From Petrocella atlantisensis (GTDB lineage: Bacteria > Bacillota > Clostridia > Lachnospirales > Vallitaleaceae): a DNA stretch of 64,000 nucleotides. The notes beneath the pieces are model-generated. The model was not told the DNA's origin. It saw nothing but the letters and a program-made list of their open reading frames with translations, and searched no databases. Positions 52,041 through 60,120 of this stretch are shown in pieces. Location: the NCBI RefSeq assembly GCF_900538275.1, contig NZ_LR130778.1, forward strand, positions 806,001 through 870,000, read 5' to 3'. Position numbers and translations under genes: made by a program. Positions within the stretch are counted from its first letter, which is position 1, and every line of letters starts with the position of its first letter.

Positions 52041-52556
52041 TTACTTGACATCTTTTTTGGGGGTCATGAACATAACCATGCTACGACCTTCCATTTTAGG
52101 ATATTTTTCGATATCCGCTATTTCCGCCAAGTCTTTTGCAAATTGTAATAAGATATCTCTACCAATAGCTGTATGTGCTAATTCTCTACCTCTAAATCGA
52201 ACGGCAACCTTTAACTTGTCACCTTTTGATAAAAACTTAATCGCATTTTTCTGCTTTGTATTAATATCATGTTGCTCAATATTCGGAGATAGTCGCACCT
52301 CCTTAAGAGTTACAATGTTTTGTTTCTTACGTGCCTCTTTGTCTTTTTTCGTTTGCTCATATTTGAATTTTCCGTAATCTGTAATCTTGCAAACGGGCGG
52401 TTTCGCCTTTGGCGCGATTTTTACCAAGTCAAGGTTCTTTTCCTTGGCTATATTCAACGCTTCTCTTGATGTCATGACGCCTAATTGACCGCCATCTTCA
52501 TCAATAACACGTACTTCTCTGTCTCGGATTTGCTCATTAATCATTTGTTCGCTAAT
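52041..52556 (-). CDS. infC: translation initiation factor IF-3, AUU start
   Basis: 171-172 aa when started at the ATT at 52554-52556 (ATT AGC GAA CAA ATG ATT), 7 nt after a perfect GGAGGTG. This reproduces the AUU start used for IF-3 autoregulation in E. coli and Bacillus. The alternative ATG at 52544 lacks a well-placed ribosome-binding site, and the longest frame start is unlikely. Domains: N-terminal QIRDREVRVIDEDGGQLGVM, linker TDYGKFKYEQTKKDKEARKK, C-terminal LRLSPNIEQHD-like block and KDLAEIADIEKYPKMEGRSM. Binds the 30S subunit and discriminates start codons. Confidence 0.93.
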   Translation of the reverse strand: MSEQMINEQIRDREVRVIDEDGGQLGVMTSREALNIAKEKNLDLVKIAPKAKPPVCKITDYGKFKYEQTKKDKEARKKQNIVTLKEVRLSPNIEQHDINTKQKNAIKFLSKGDKLKVAVRFRGRELAHTAIGRDILLQFAKDLAEIADIEKYPKMEGRSMVMFMTPKKDVK

Positions 52557-52745
52557 AGTCGGACACCTCCATATGGTATACTGTTGTTTGAGTCTGCTTT
52601 TTACAAGAATAAACATAAAAAAAAGCTAGACCTAGATCTACCCACATATATAAGCTACTTGGCACTGCCAAGTTAATAACTCATATGAACCAAAGGAACA
52701 CGAAGTTCTAAGGTGAGAGTGGATACTCTTCTTCTTTTATCTGTG
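52557..52745 (-). promoter_or_regulatory. infC-rpmI-rplT leader RNA (L20-leader-like)
   Basis: About 190 nt between promoter and infC with successive hairpins on the minus strand: AGAGT-ATCC-ACTCT, GAAC-TTCGT-GTTC and ACTTGGC-AGT-GCCAAGT (52657-52673). A T-run (TTTTTTTT, near 52617-52624) follows. This is the layout of the Firmicute L20 leader, in which L20 binding promotes early termination. The terminator stem itself (TAGA...TCTA) is weak by eye. Confidence 0.65.
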
Positions 52746-52747
52746 TA

Positions 52748-52776
52748 ATCATAACATGTCACGGGTGACCTGTCAA
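52748..52776 (-). promoter_or_regulatory. promoter of the infC operon
   Basis: Minus-strand TTGACA (52771-52776) and TATGAT (52748-52753) with a 17 bp spacer. The ISLre2 end remnant lies 16 bp upstream. Confidence 0.85.
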
Positions 52777-52791
52777 TGTTTTTTAAATTTT

Positions 52792-52815
52792 TGGTCGTGT
52801 TAATTTACTGTCGGA
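52792..52815. repeat. solo terminus of the ISLre2-type element
   Basis: 24 bp matching the left end of the element at 18181-18204 at 23 of 24 positions (GTGTTAATTTACTGTCGGA here, GCGTTAATTTACTGTCGGA there). No transposase is attached. It is either a remnant of an excised or deleted copy or a captured end. Confidence 0.7.
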
Positions 52816-52904
52816 GACTTGTTAATACTATGTATAACTCCAAGCTAATCTTGCAACTTATTTATACTAAAATTATCTAACATTATTATTTCTTTTAACA
52901 AGAT

Positions 52905-52950
52905 AAAAAGATTCAGCATGAATGTTTTACAATTCACACTGAATCTTTTT
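52905..52950. terminator. bidirectional terminator of the sugar operon
   Basis: AAAAAGATTCAG (52905-52916) pairs with CTGAATCTTTTT (52939-52950), with an inner CATGAAT/ATTCACA region. Located 21 bp beyond the rbsB-like stop. Confidence 0.85.
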
Positions 52951-52971
52951 CCAATTTTCAAAAAATAATCT

Positions 52972-53934
52972 TTATTCTTTTGTAACTAATGTCTCTACAT
53001 TATCAATAGTCACTAAGCTATTATCAAGAATAACATTGGCTTCAACTTCTTTTCCGTTTAGATAATCAAAAGCTGTATTCAATATAGCTTTTCCTAGAAA
53101 GAATGGGGGTTCAGCTATGGTTGCCTCTACTCTCTCCTCTTTTATTACTTCCAACGTATCATCAATTGCATCACAACCAATCATAGTTATTTCTTCTGAT
53201 CTACCAGCGGCTTCAATGGCTTCTAAGGCTCCTAAAAGCATCTCATCATTTGCAGCATAAAGACCATCGATTTCTTTATTAGCTTGAAGAATATTCTCCA
53301 TAACACTCATCGCTTTAGCTCTATCAAAATCGGCCACTTGTGTTGATACGATTTCCATATTTGGGTTTTCTGAAATAATTTCATTAAATCCTTGCGATCT
53401 GTTTTGTGCAACATTTGTACCCATAATACCTTGTATTTCTACGATTTTACCTTTTCCACCCAATGTATCTACAAGAAATTGTCCAGCAATTTTACCGGAT
53501 TTAATAGCATCATATCCAACATGTGCTATTACCTCTCCTCCATTAGACTGGCGGTCCATTGTGAATACCGCAATTCCTGCTTCATTACAGGCTTCAACTG
53601 CTGCAACTATAGCATCTGAATCACAAGGATCAATAATAATCGCATTAGGTTTTTTTGTAATTAGATTCTCAATATCTTTCATTTGAATAGATGGATCATC
53701 TTGAGCATCTGTAATATAAAGTGTTATTCCTTTTTCATCTGCTGCTTTTTGAACCCCGTCTTTTACATCTACAAAAAATGGATTTGTTTGAGTGTTCATC
53801 GATAAGCCAATAATATAACCATCTTCTGCTTCTGCCTGTAGTTCAGTTGCCTCATTGCTTGATGCACATCCCACGAGAAAAACTGTCATAATGAGAATCA
53901 TTGATAATAATGTTGCAGTTAGTTTCATTTTCAT
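52972..53934 (-). CDS. sugar ABC transporter substrate-binding lipoprotein (RbsB-like)
   Basis: 320 aa. Lipoprotein signal MKMKLTATLLSMILIMTVFL followed by VGC (lipobox, Cys at about 23). The periplasmic-binding-protein type I fold follows: YIIGLSMNTQTNPFFVDVKD, AVFTMDRQSNGGEVIAHVGY, GLYAANDEMLLGALEAIEAA, IGCDAIDDTLEVIKE. Ligand-contacting blocks resemble ribose-binding proteins (FFVDVKD, TMDRQ, GCDA). Anchored outside the cell, it delivers sugar to the RbsC/RbsA-like permease. Last gene of the operon; RBS AAGGAAGG. Confidence 0.85.
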   Translation of the reverse strand: MKMKLTATLLSMILIMTVFLVGCASSNEATELQAEAEDGYIIGLSMNTQTNPFFVDVKDGVQKAADEKGITLYITDAQDDPSIQMKDIENLITKKPNAIIIDPCDSDAIVAAVEACNEAGIAVFTMDRQSNGGEVIAHVGYDAIKSGKIAGQFLVDTLGGKGKIVEIQGIMGTNVAQNRSQGFNEIISENPNMEIVSTQVADFDRAKAMSVMENILQANKEIDGLYAANDEMLLGALEAIEAAGRSEEITMIGCDAIDDTLEVIKEERVEATIAEPPFFLGKAILNTAFDYLNGKEVEANVILDNSLVTIDNVETLVTKE

Positions 53935-53971
53935 AATTATTACCTTCCTTTTCTTTTTTATGTATTGAGAT

Positions 53972-54937
53972 TTATTGTTCTGCTTTAGCAGATAAATCTT
54001 TTACCTTTTTGTCAACTAGCACTGCTATTATAATAACTGCACCTTTCACAATATTTGTTGCATGTGGATTAACGTTCATTAGCGTTAGAATGTTGTCTAT
54101 GATCCCCATAATCATTGCACCAACTACTGTTGGTAAAACGAATCCCGTTCCACCACTCAAACTTGTACCACCTAAAATTACAGCAGCAATAGCATCCATT
54201 TCAATCCCGGAGCCGCTTGTTGATTGCGCAGATCCCAGTCGCGCAGTTAATACTATAGCAGCCAACCCACACATGAGACCATTTATAACATATACCATCC
54301 ACTCAGTTTTTTTAGTGTTAATACCTGAAAGCCTTGATGCTTCTCTGTTGCCGCCAAATGCATATACACTTCGTCCAAATGCTGTTTGAGTTAATATGTA
54401 ATGTGCTAATGCAAATAATATGATTAGAATAATAATAGGAACTGGAATCCCAAAAAAGCTTCCCTTACCTATAAATTTATAAGAATCAACTTTTACCGGT
54501 ATTGGTGACCCCTTTGTATATACCAATACACATCCTCTTAACAACGTCATCATACCTAATGTTGCAATAAAAGGAGGTATTCCAAATTGAGCTATAAGTA
54601 GTCCATTAGCAAAACCACACGCAATACCAATACCAAGTGCTGTTAATACTGCTAATATTGGATCACCAGTTGAAGAAAGCACCCCTGCTGACATAACTCC
54701 TGCCAATCCCAAAATCGATCCTACAGAGAGATCTATTCCACCTGTTAATATTACAAAAGTCATACCACTGGCTACTATACCTGCTACTGCAATTTGTTTA
54801 AAAACATTAAATAGATTTGAAGTACTTAAAAAATCTGGTGATAAGATTGCTGCAAATGCACATATAATAAACAGAATTAAAACAGATCTAAATACATTAA
54901 TTTGTATGGTCAATTTTTTCTTTAGTTGACTATTCAT
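53972..54937 (-). CDS. sugar ABC transporter permease (RbsC-like)
   Basis: 321 aa from ATG 54937 (MNSQLKKKLTIQINVFRSVL), with AGGAGG upstream inside the ATPase gene; the longer frame start is spurious. Eight to ten transmembrane helices. Family motifs: GGIDLSVGSILGLAGVMSAG near residue 80 and AAVILGGTSLSGGTG, the ATPase-contact loop. Overlaps the end of the ATPase gene by 8 bp. Forms the membrane channel of the ribose/deoxyribose-type importer. Confidence 0.88.
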   Translation of the reverse strand: MNSQLKKKLTIQINVFRSVLILFIICAFAAILSPDFLSTSNLFNVFKQIAVAGIVASGMTFVILTGGIDLSVGSILGLAGVMSAGVLSSTGDPILAVLTALGIGIACGFANGLLIAQFGIPPFIATLGMMTLLRGCVLVYTKGSPIPVKVDSYKFIGKGSFFGIPVPIIILIILFALAHYILTQTAFGRSVYAFGGNREASRLSGINTKKTEWMVYVINGLMCGLAAIVLTARLGSAQSTSGSGIEMDAIAAVILGGTSLSGGTGFVLPTVVGAMIMGIIDNILTLMNVNPHATNIVKGAVIIIAVLVDKKVKDLSAKAEQ

Positions 54938-56435
54938 TTCCGTTAACACCTCCTGATGCATAAGCCAAAATATTTTCTTGATTTGCTTTTGATTTTTCAA
55001 ATTCTATCACGATTTTTCCTTCTCTCATAACAAGGACTCTATCACTCATTCCTATGAGTTCTGGTAAATCCGTTGAGATTAGAATGATACTTTTACCTTG
55101 TTTAGTTAATTGATCAATAATAGTATATATTTCAGCTTTTGCACCAACATCAACACCTCTTGTAGGCTCGTCTAGAATCCAAATAGAAGGGTTTGCTTCT
55201 AGTAATTTTGCAAAAACAACTTTTTGTTGATTTCCCCCACTTAAATTGCCAGTATTTTGTAATACACTACTTATTCTTATATTTAATTGTTTTACATGTT
55301 TATTTATTTGCTGCATTTCTAGTTTTTTATCAATATGTATACCTTTTGTTAGTTTCTTCAAGGAGCTAAGAGATATATTCTCTTTTATATTTCTTATTAA
55401 AACTAATCCCTCCTGTTTTCTGTCATCTGATACGAAACCGATACCTGCAGCTAATGCCTTTATAGGCGAAGAGCAATCTTTAATTTCTCCATTAATAAGA
55501 ATTGACCCACTATTCATAGGTAATGCTCCATATATAATTTTTGATAATTCGATTGTTCCTGATCCTATCAATCCAGCTATTCCTAATACCTCACCTTTAT
55601 GAAGTTCTAAACTTAATTTTTTGATAAGTTTACTGTTAATATTCTGTAGCTCTAATACAACCTCTTTTTGTATATAGTTACGTTCTGGATATAAGTTATC
55701 TAGACTTCTACCCACCATCATTGATACAACATCATCATAATCTGTCTCACCAATATTTTTAGTCGCTATATATTTGCCATCTCTTAAAACTGTTATTCTA
55801 TCTGATATTTGGAATATTTCATCCATACGATGAGATATATAAAGAATAGAAATATTTTTCTTTTTTAGATCTTCAATTATTGCAAATAATACCCTCATCT
55901 CATCATCCGTTAAAGCAGCAGTTGGTTCATCCATAATTATGACTTTAGCTCCAATGGTTAAACATTTTGCGATCTCAACCATTTGTGTTTCAGCTACTGA
56001 TAAACTTTTAACTTTTGTCTTACAGTTAAACGCGAGCCCGAGTTTATCCAATACTTCTTGTGCATTATTATAAAGTGTTTTCCAATCTATTTTACCCATT
56101 TTTGTTTTAGGTAGTCTGCCTAAGTACATATTTTCTGCAACAGATAAATCTAGAATCATATTAAACTCCTGATATATCATTGCTATTCCTTTATTTTCTG
56201 CATCTTTTGTGGAATGGAACTTTACTTCTTTTTCTTCCATGTACATCTTACCTGATGTGTATGACTGCGCACCTGATATAATCTTCATTAAAGTGGATTT
56301 TCCTGCACCATTTTCACCACAAAGTGCATGAACTTCACCTTGTTTAACATCCAAATGAACTCCGTCTAAAGCTTTCACACCAGGGAAAACTTTAACAATT
56401 GAATCCAACTTAAGTATTAGGTTCTTATTTTGCAT
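54930..56435 (-). CDS. sugar ABC transporter ATPase, two cassettes (RbsA-like)
   Basis: 501 aa from ATG 56435 (MQNKNLILKLDSIVKVFPGV), with AAAGGGGGAAG upstream. The first ABC domain has Walker A GENGAGKST, signature LSVAETQMVEIAK and Walker B IIMDEPTAALT. The second has the degenerate Walker A GLIGSGTIELSK, LSGGNQQKVVFAKLL and WILDEPTRGVDVGAKAEIY, as usual for RbsA/MglA. Cytoplasmic motor of the importer. Confidence 0.9.
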   Translation of the reverse strand: MQNKNLILKLDSIVKVFPGVKALDGVHLDVKQGEVHALCGENGAGKSTLMKIISGAQSYTSGKMYMEEKEVKFHSTKDAENKGIAMIYQEFNMILDLSVAENMYLGRLPKTKMGKIDWKTLYNNAQEVLDKLGLAFNCKTKVKSLSVAETQMVEIAKCLTIGAKVIIMDEPTAALTDDEMRVLFAIIEDLKKKNISILYISHRMDEIFQISDRITVLRDGKYIATKNIGETDYDDVVSMMVGRSLDNLYPERNYIQKEVVLELQNINSKLIKKLSLELHKGEVLGIAGLIGSGTIELSKIIYGALPMNSGSILINGEIKDCSSPIKALAAGIGFVSDDRKQEGLVLIRNIKENISLSSLKKLTKGIHIDKKLEMQQINKHVKQLNIRISSVLQNTGNLSGGNQQKVVFAKLLEANPSIWILDEPTRGVDVGAKAEIYTIIDQLTKQGKSIILISTDLPELIGMSDRVLVMREGKIVIEFEKSKANQENILAYASGGVNGNE

Positions 56436-56475
56436 TTTCTTCCCCCTTTGAGTACTTTTAATGCGAATCATTGAA

Positions 56476-56874
56476 TTAATATGCGCATCCTGCAACTAGA
56501 ATAACATTTGTGTAAGGTGTAAACTCTCCAGTTAAAATAATGGCTTTTGCCATTTTACTTTGTTCTTTAAGTTCTACATGGTTTATATAATCAACAGGGA
56601 TTTCTTTTGGTAAAAGTTCCAATGATTTATTATGAAAGTCTAAACTAAAGTTCTTAGCTTCTAATGCAAAAGTTGCTTTTTCAACGATAATATATTTTAA
56701 TATTTCTTCTAAAACATCTAAATATCCTGGATTACCTTCCTTCCAGCCTAGATCTATGCGTTCAACGCCTTTAGGTATCGGCAGTCCAGCATCCCCTATT
56801 ACAATAGTATCCATATGTCTGATTTCTGCTAAAACTCTTGCTAATTGTGGGTGAAGAATTCCTTTTTTAAGCAT
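56476..56874 (-). CDS. D-ribose pyranase/mutarotase (RbsD-like)
   Basis: 132 aa. MLKKGILHPQLARVLAEIRH, then DTIVIGDAGLPIPKGVERID and EFTPYTNVILVAGCAY are diagnostic of RbsD/FucU, which interconvert sugar pyranose and furanose forms. Catalytic His is expected in HPQLARVLAEIRHMD. Start behind ATGGAGG. Its presence beside a kinase fits a pentose that must adopt the furanose form before phosphorylation. Confidence 0.93.
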   Translation of the reverse strand: MLKKGILHPQLARVLAEIRHMDTIVIGDAGLPIPKGVERIDLGWKEGNPGYLDVLEEILKYIIVEKATFALEAKNFSLDFHNKSLELLPKEIPVDYINHVELKEQSKMAKAIILTGEFTPYTNVILVAGCAY

Positions 56875-56895
56875 TTTTTTCCTCCATTTTTTTTA

Positions 56896-57819
56896 CTAGT
56901 TATTTGAAATAAATTCTTCGATTTCTTTTCTTGTTGGCATTGCCGGGGTTGTTCCTAATCTTTGTACAGCTATAGCTGCAAGAGCATTTGCAAATCTTGC
57001 TGCTTCCCATAAGTCTTTTCCATCAGCTAATGCCGCAACTAATCCTCCATTAAAAGCATCTCCTGCACCTGTTGTATCTATCGCTTTTACTTTATATGCT
57101 GGAATTATTTCTTGTTTGCTTTCTGATGCAATAAAAACACCTCTACTGCCCAAGGTTATTAATACATTTTTTACGCCCTTATCAAAAAACCAATCAGCTG
57201 CTTTACTTGCACTTTCTTGACTATCAATGCATATTCCCGTTAAAATTTCCGCTTCAACTTCGTTTGGTGTTATAATATCAACCTTTTTAAGAATTACATC
57301 ACTAATCGGTTGTACCGGTGCAGTGTTTAAAATGACTTTCACACCATTTTTCTTGGCTATGTCAATGACTTTCTCAACTGCAGATATATTTGTTTCTAAC
57401 TGTGTTAATAAATAACCCGATTCTTCTATAATCTCTGAAATTGATTCAACTTCTTTATCACCTATTGCGCTACACGCCCCCAAAACCACTACTATCTTAT
57501 TTTCACTGGTTTCTTCGTCCACCATAATTAAAGCCGATCCTGTTTCTATCTCTTCTGAATAAAACAGGCTGCTTGTATCCATCTCCAAAGTTTTCATTGC
57601 ATCCAAAGCTACTTCTGCAAATAAATCTTTCCCTAATTTAGTAACCATGGTTACATCAGCTCCGGCTTTGTGTGCTGCAACTCCTTGATTAAAACCTTTT
57701 CCTCCTGGCCCCATTTTAAATAGGCTGCCTATCACTGTTTCACCAGCCACTGGCAAATGAGGTGTTCTTGCCATTAAATCTACTACAAAGCTTCCAAATA
57801 CCATTACTTTTTTTTTCAT
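56896..57819 (-). CDS. PfkB-family (deoxy)ribokinase
   Basis: 307 aa from the ATG at 57819 (MKKKVMVFGSFVVDLMAR), with ATGGAGG upstream. Family motifs: GETVIGSLFKMGPGGKGFNQ (sugar-binding GGKG-x-N) and IDTTGAGDAFNGGLVAALAD (catalytic Asp, anion hole). In ribokinase the first strand reads GSINAD, where the Asn contacts ribose; here it is GSFVVD, with Val at that position. Loss of that Asn, plus deoC next door, favours 2-deoxyribose as substrate (DeoK-like). Product would be deoxyribose 5-phosphate. Substrate choice is inference. Confidence 0.85.
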   Translation of the reverse strand: MKKKVMVFGSFVVDLMARTPHLPVAGETVIGSLFKMGPGGKGFNQGVAAHKAGADVTMVTKLGKDLFAEVALDAMKTLEMDTSSLFYSEEIETGSALIMVDEETSENKIVVVLGACSAIGDKEVESISEIIEESGYLLTQLETNISAVEKVIDIAKKNGVKVILNTAPVQPISDVILKKVDIITPNEVEAEILTGICIDSQESASKAADWFFDKGVKNVLITLGSRGVFIASESKQEIIPAYKVKAIDTTGAGDAFNGGLVAALADGKDLWEAARFANALAAIAVQRLGTTPAMPTRKEIEEFISNN

Positions 57820-57837
57820 TTTTGCCTCCATTTATGT

Positions 57838-58512
57838 TTAATAGGTATTATCATTTTTTGAAATACCAGATACTAATGCGATGCCGCTACTTGTTCCAAT
57901 CCGGTCAGCTCCTGCTTCAATAATTGCATTTAAATCCTCTTGATTTTTTATACCTCCACTAGCTTTAACTAATGCTTTTCCATTAACCGTTTTTTTCATC
58001 AATTTTACATCATCTACTGTAGCCCCTCCCGTACTAAAACCTGTAGATGTTTTCACAAAATCTGCTCCTGCTTTTACTGATATTTCACACACCTTTATCT
58101 TTTCTTCATTTGTCAGTAGACATGTTTCAATTATTACTTTTACTATCGCTTTTTTTCCTGCAGCGTCTACCACAGCTTTAATATCTTTATATACAAGTTC
58201 ATAATTACCGTCTTTTACGCCTCCAATATTTATAACTGTATCAATTTCTTCAGCTCCAAGTCGAATAGCTTCTTCTGTTTCAAATGCCTTTGCAGATGTT
58301 ATCATTGCACCTAATGGAAATCCAACAACACAACACGTTTTCACTGTACTTCCTTTTAAAATTTTTGAAACCAACTTCACATGACAAGTATTAACACATA
58401 CTGAAGCAAAGTTATATTTTATTGCTTCAGCGCATAACTTAGCTACTGTTTCACTAGTAGCATCCGCTTTCAATACTGTATGATCAATCATTCTCGCAAT
58501 ATCCATAGCCAT
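57838..58512 (-). CDS. deoC: deoxyribose-phosphate aldolase
   Basis: 224 aa, typical size. [77 protein letters not shown], and [14 protein letters not shown], whose Lys forms the Schiff base. Cleaves 2-deoxyribose 5-phosphate to glyceraldehyde 3-phosphate and acetaldehyde. First structural gene of the operon, directly after an operator-like palindrome (58581-58592). Its position between the regulator and the kinase points to deoxyribose catabolism. Confidence 0.95.
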   Translation of the reverse strand: MAMDIARMIDHTVLKADATSETVAKLCAEAIKYNFASVCVNTCHVKLVSKILKGSTVKTCCVVGFPLGAMITSAKAFETEEAIRLGAEEIDTVINIGGVKDGNYELVYKDIKAVVDAAGKKAIVKVIIETCLLTNEEKIKVCEISVKAGADFVKTSTGFSTGGATVDDVKLMKKTVNGKALVKASGGIKNQEDLNAIIEAGADRIGTSSGIALVSGISKNDNTY

Positions 58513-58580
58513 TCATATACCTCTTTCTTATTTATATATTCTGGTTAACAATAACTCAATAAACAAATAACAATAAATGT

Positions 58581-58592
58581 GTAACCGGTTAC
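58581..58592. promoter_or_regulatory. LacI-type operator upstream of deoC
   Basis: GTAACCGGTTAC, a perfect 12-bp palindrome with central CG as for LacI-family sites, between the regulator gene and deoC. A near-identical site lies upstream of the regulator (59681-59694). Both are likely bound by the LacI-type protein. Confidence 0.8.
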
Positions 58593-58618
58593 TTATTGTA
58601 GTAAAATTTTTTATTTTA

Positions 58619-59641
58619 TTAAATTAATTTTATTATTTGTTCTGAACCTCTTAATATGACACTGTGTGGTAATATAATTTTTTTGAACTCAGATTGATAA
58701 TTCTTATTTTCAAGTCTTTCAATAAGCAATTTCATCGCTTCTTGTCCTTGAAGTTTTGCATCACGGTCTATAACTGATAATTTGAAATCAATCATTTTTA
58801 AAGTCTCAATATCATCAAAACCCATGATTGATAAATCTTTTCCAATTTCCAAATTTTTCTCTGTTAAATATTTTAAGCAACCTAATGTTGTTAAGTTATT
58901 TGATGTAAATATAGCTGTTGGTGGCATAGATAATTCAAGCAACTCTTTAGTCCTTTTATATGCTTTTTCTACTTTAAAATCACCTTGAGCAATATATTTA
59001 TCCAGAACATCTAATTTATAAGCCTTCATAGCTTTTTTATAACCTAATAATCGTTCTTTACCAGGCTTCGATGTTTCAGGACCCGTAATTATAGCAATTT
59101 TTTTGTGACCTGCATGAATTAGAGATTCAACGCCTTCATATGCGCTTTGAATATTATCAATAAATACACCATCAAATTCTGTATCTCTTATACTACGATC
59201 GACTAATACTACTGGAACTCCCGAATTATTTAATCTAATTAAGTATTCTCTGGTTTCCATATCATTTTCTGAAATAGGTGTTATTATAACACCTTTCAAT
59301 CTTTGCCCTTGCACAGTTTTTAAATAAGAATGCTCTATAGCCTGATTTTCATTTGTTCCAAAAAATAGAATGTTATAGTTATTCTTTTCTGCAACATCGC
59401 TTATGCCTCTTATTACACTAGAAAAAAATGGATTTTCAATATCTGGTATGATAACTCCAATACTAGCCGTATCTTGAATACTTAGGCTTCTAGCTACTGC
59501 ACTCGGAATATAATTATTATCATTTATAACTTTCATTATTTTTTTTCTAGTATCTTCTTTAACATATCCTGAATTATTAATAACTCTTGATACAGTTGCA
59601 GATGAAACTCCTGTGGCTTTTGCAATATCTTTTATATTCAT
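58619..59641 (-). CDS. LacI family transcriptional regulator (RbsR-like)
   Basis: 340 aa. Helix-turn-helix NIKDIAKATGVSSATVSRVI followed by the hinge helix NYIPSAVARSLSIQ. Ligand-binding domain of type-I periplasmic fold: SIGVIIPDIENPFFSSVIRG, VPVVLVDRSIRDTEFDGVFI, IAIITGPETSKPGKERLLGY, STLGFDD-like IMGFDDIETLKMID. Sugar-responsive repressor of the operon downstream and, through the site at 59681, of itself. RBS AAGGAG. Confidence 0.9.
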   Translation of the reverse strand: MNIKDIAKATGVSSATVSRVINNSGYVKEDTRKKIMKVINDNNYIPSAVARSLSIQDTASIGVIIPDIENPFFSSVIRGISDVAEKNNYNILFFGTNENQAIEHSYLKTVQGQRLKGVIITPISENDMETREYLIRLNNSGVPVVLVDRSIRDTEFDGVFIDNIQSAYEGVESLIHAGHKKIAIITGPETSKPGKERLLGYKKAMKAYKLDVLDKYIAQGDFKVEKAYKRTKELLELSMPPTAIFTSNNLTTLGCLKYLTEKNLEIGKDLSIMGFDDIETLKMIDFKLSVIDRDAKLQGQEAMKLLIERLENKNYQSEFKKIILPHSVILRGSEQIIKLI

Positions 59642-59680
59642 ACAAAAACTCCTTGTTATATTGTACTCAAAATTCTAATG

Positions 59681-59694
59681 TGTAACCGATTACA
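59681..59694. promoter_or_regulatory. LacI-type operator upstream of the regulator gene
   Basis: TGTAACCGATTACA, palindromic except for the central pair positions, 40 bp before the regulator start; matches the operator at 58581-58592. Confidence 0.8.
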
Positions 59695-59864
59695 TATGTT
59701 ATATTAACATGTATTATATTGATTGTAAATACTTTTTTATAATTTTTGCCTATTATTTTAATTTAAATCAAGATTTATATGTATTAATAAACAAAATTGT
59801 TTTGATGAACTAGGGTTACTGACTAGCCTGACAAATTCCGGCTGCATTGAACATGCTAATTAAA

Positions 59865-59989
59865 GTATGAAGTTCCTGGAGTAGATTGTTTGCATAAGCA
59901 AGGCTACAGGGATGTAGTCCGCCGACTTTTTCCATATGGATGTGGAAATCGGAGGCCGTTGTAACCAATCTACATAAGGGTTTTCATAC
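59865..59989 (+). ncRNA. candidate structured RNA, multi-branched
   Basis: 125-nt element with nested perfect helices on the plus strand. The outer pair is GTATGAA (59865-59871)/TTCATAC (59983-59989). The next is GTAGATTG (59881-59888)/CAATCTAC (59966-59973). It encloses three hairpins: TTGC-ATAA-GCAA (59890-59901), GGCTACA-GGGA-TGTAGTC with a GNRA-type loop (about 59902-59919), and CCGA...TTTCCA/TGGAAATCGG (59922-59952). The GNRA loop exists only on the plus strand, which suggests the RNA is read that way. No plus-strand gene follows. I could not match it to a known class; an omega-RNA/HEARO-like relic is one guess. Confidence 0.5.
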
Positions 59990-60008
59990 GAACTACTGAT
60001 ATGGAAGT

Positions 60009-60053
60009 AAAAAAAGTAGCAACCTCAAGATTTTCATCTTTAGTTACTACTTT
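60009..60053 (-). terminator. terminator of the S-layer-type gene
   Basis: Minus-strand hairpin GTAGTAAC/GTTGCTAC with inner AAGAT/ATCTT, followed by seven T; 70 bp beyond the stop at 60121. Confidence 0.85.
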
Positions 60054-60120
60054 GTCTATAGCTTGACTTTAGATCCCTAGTGTTTCCACTAGAGCTCTAA
60101 AGTATCTTATTTGTGACAAG

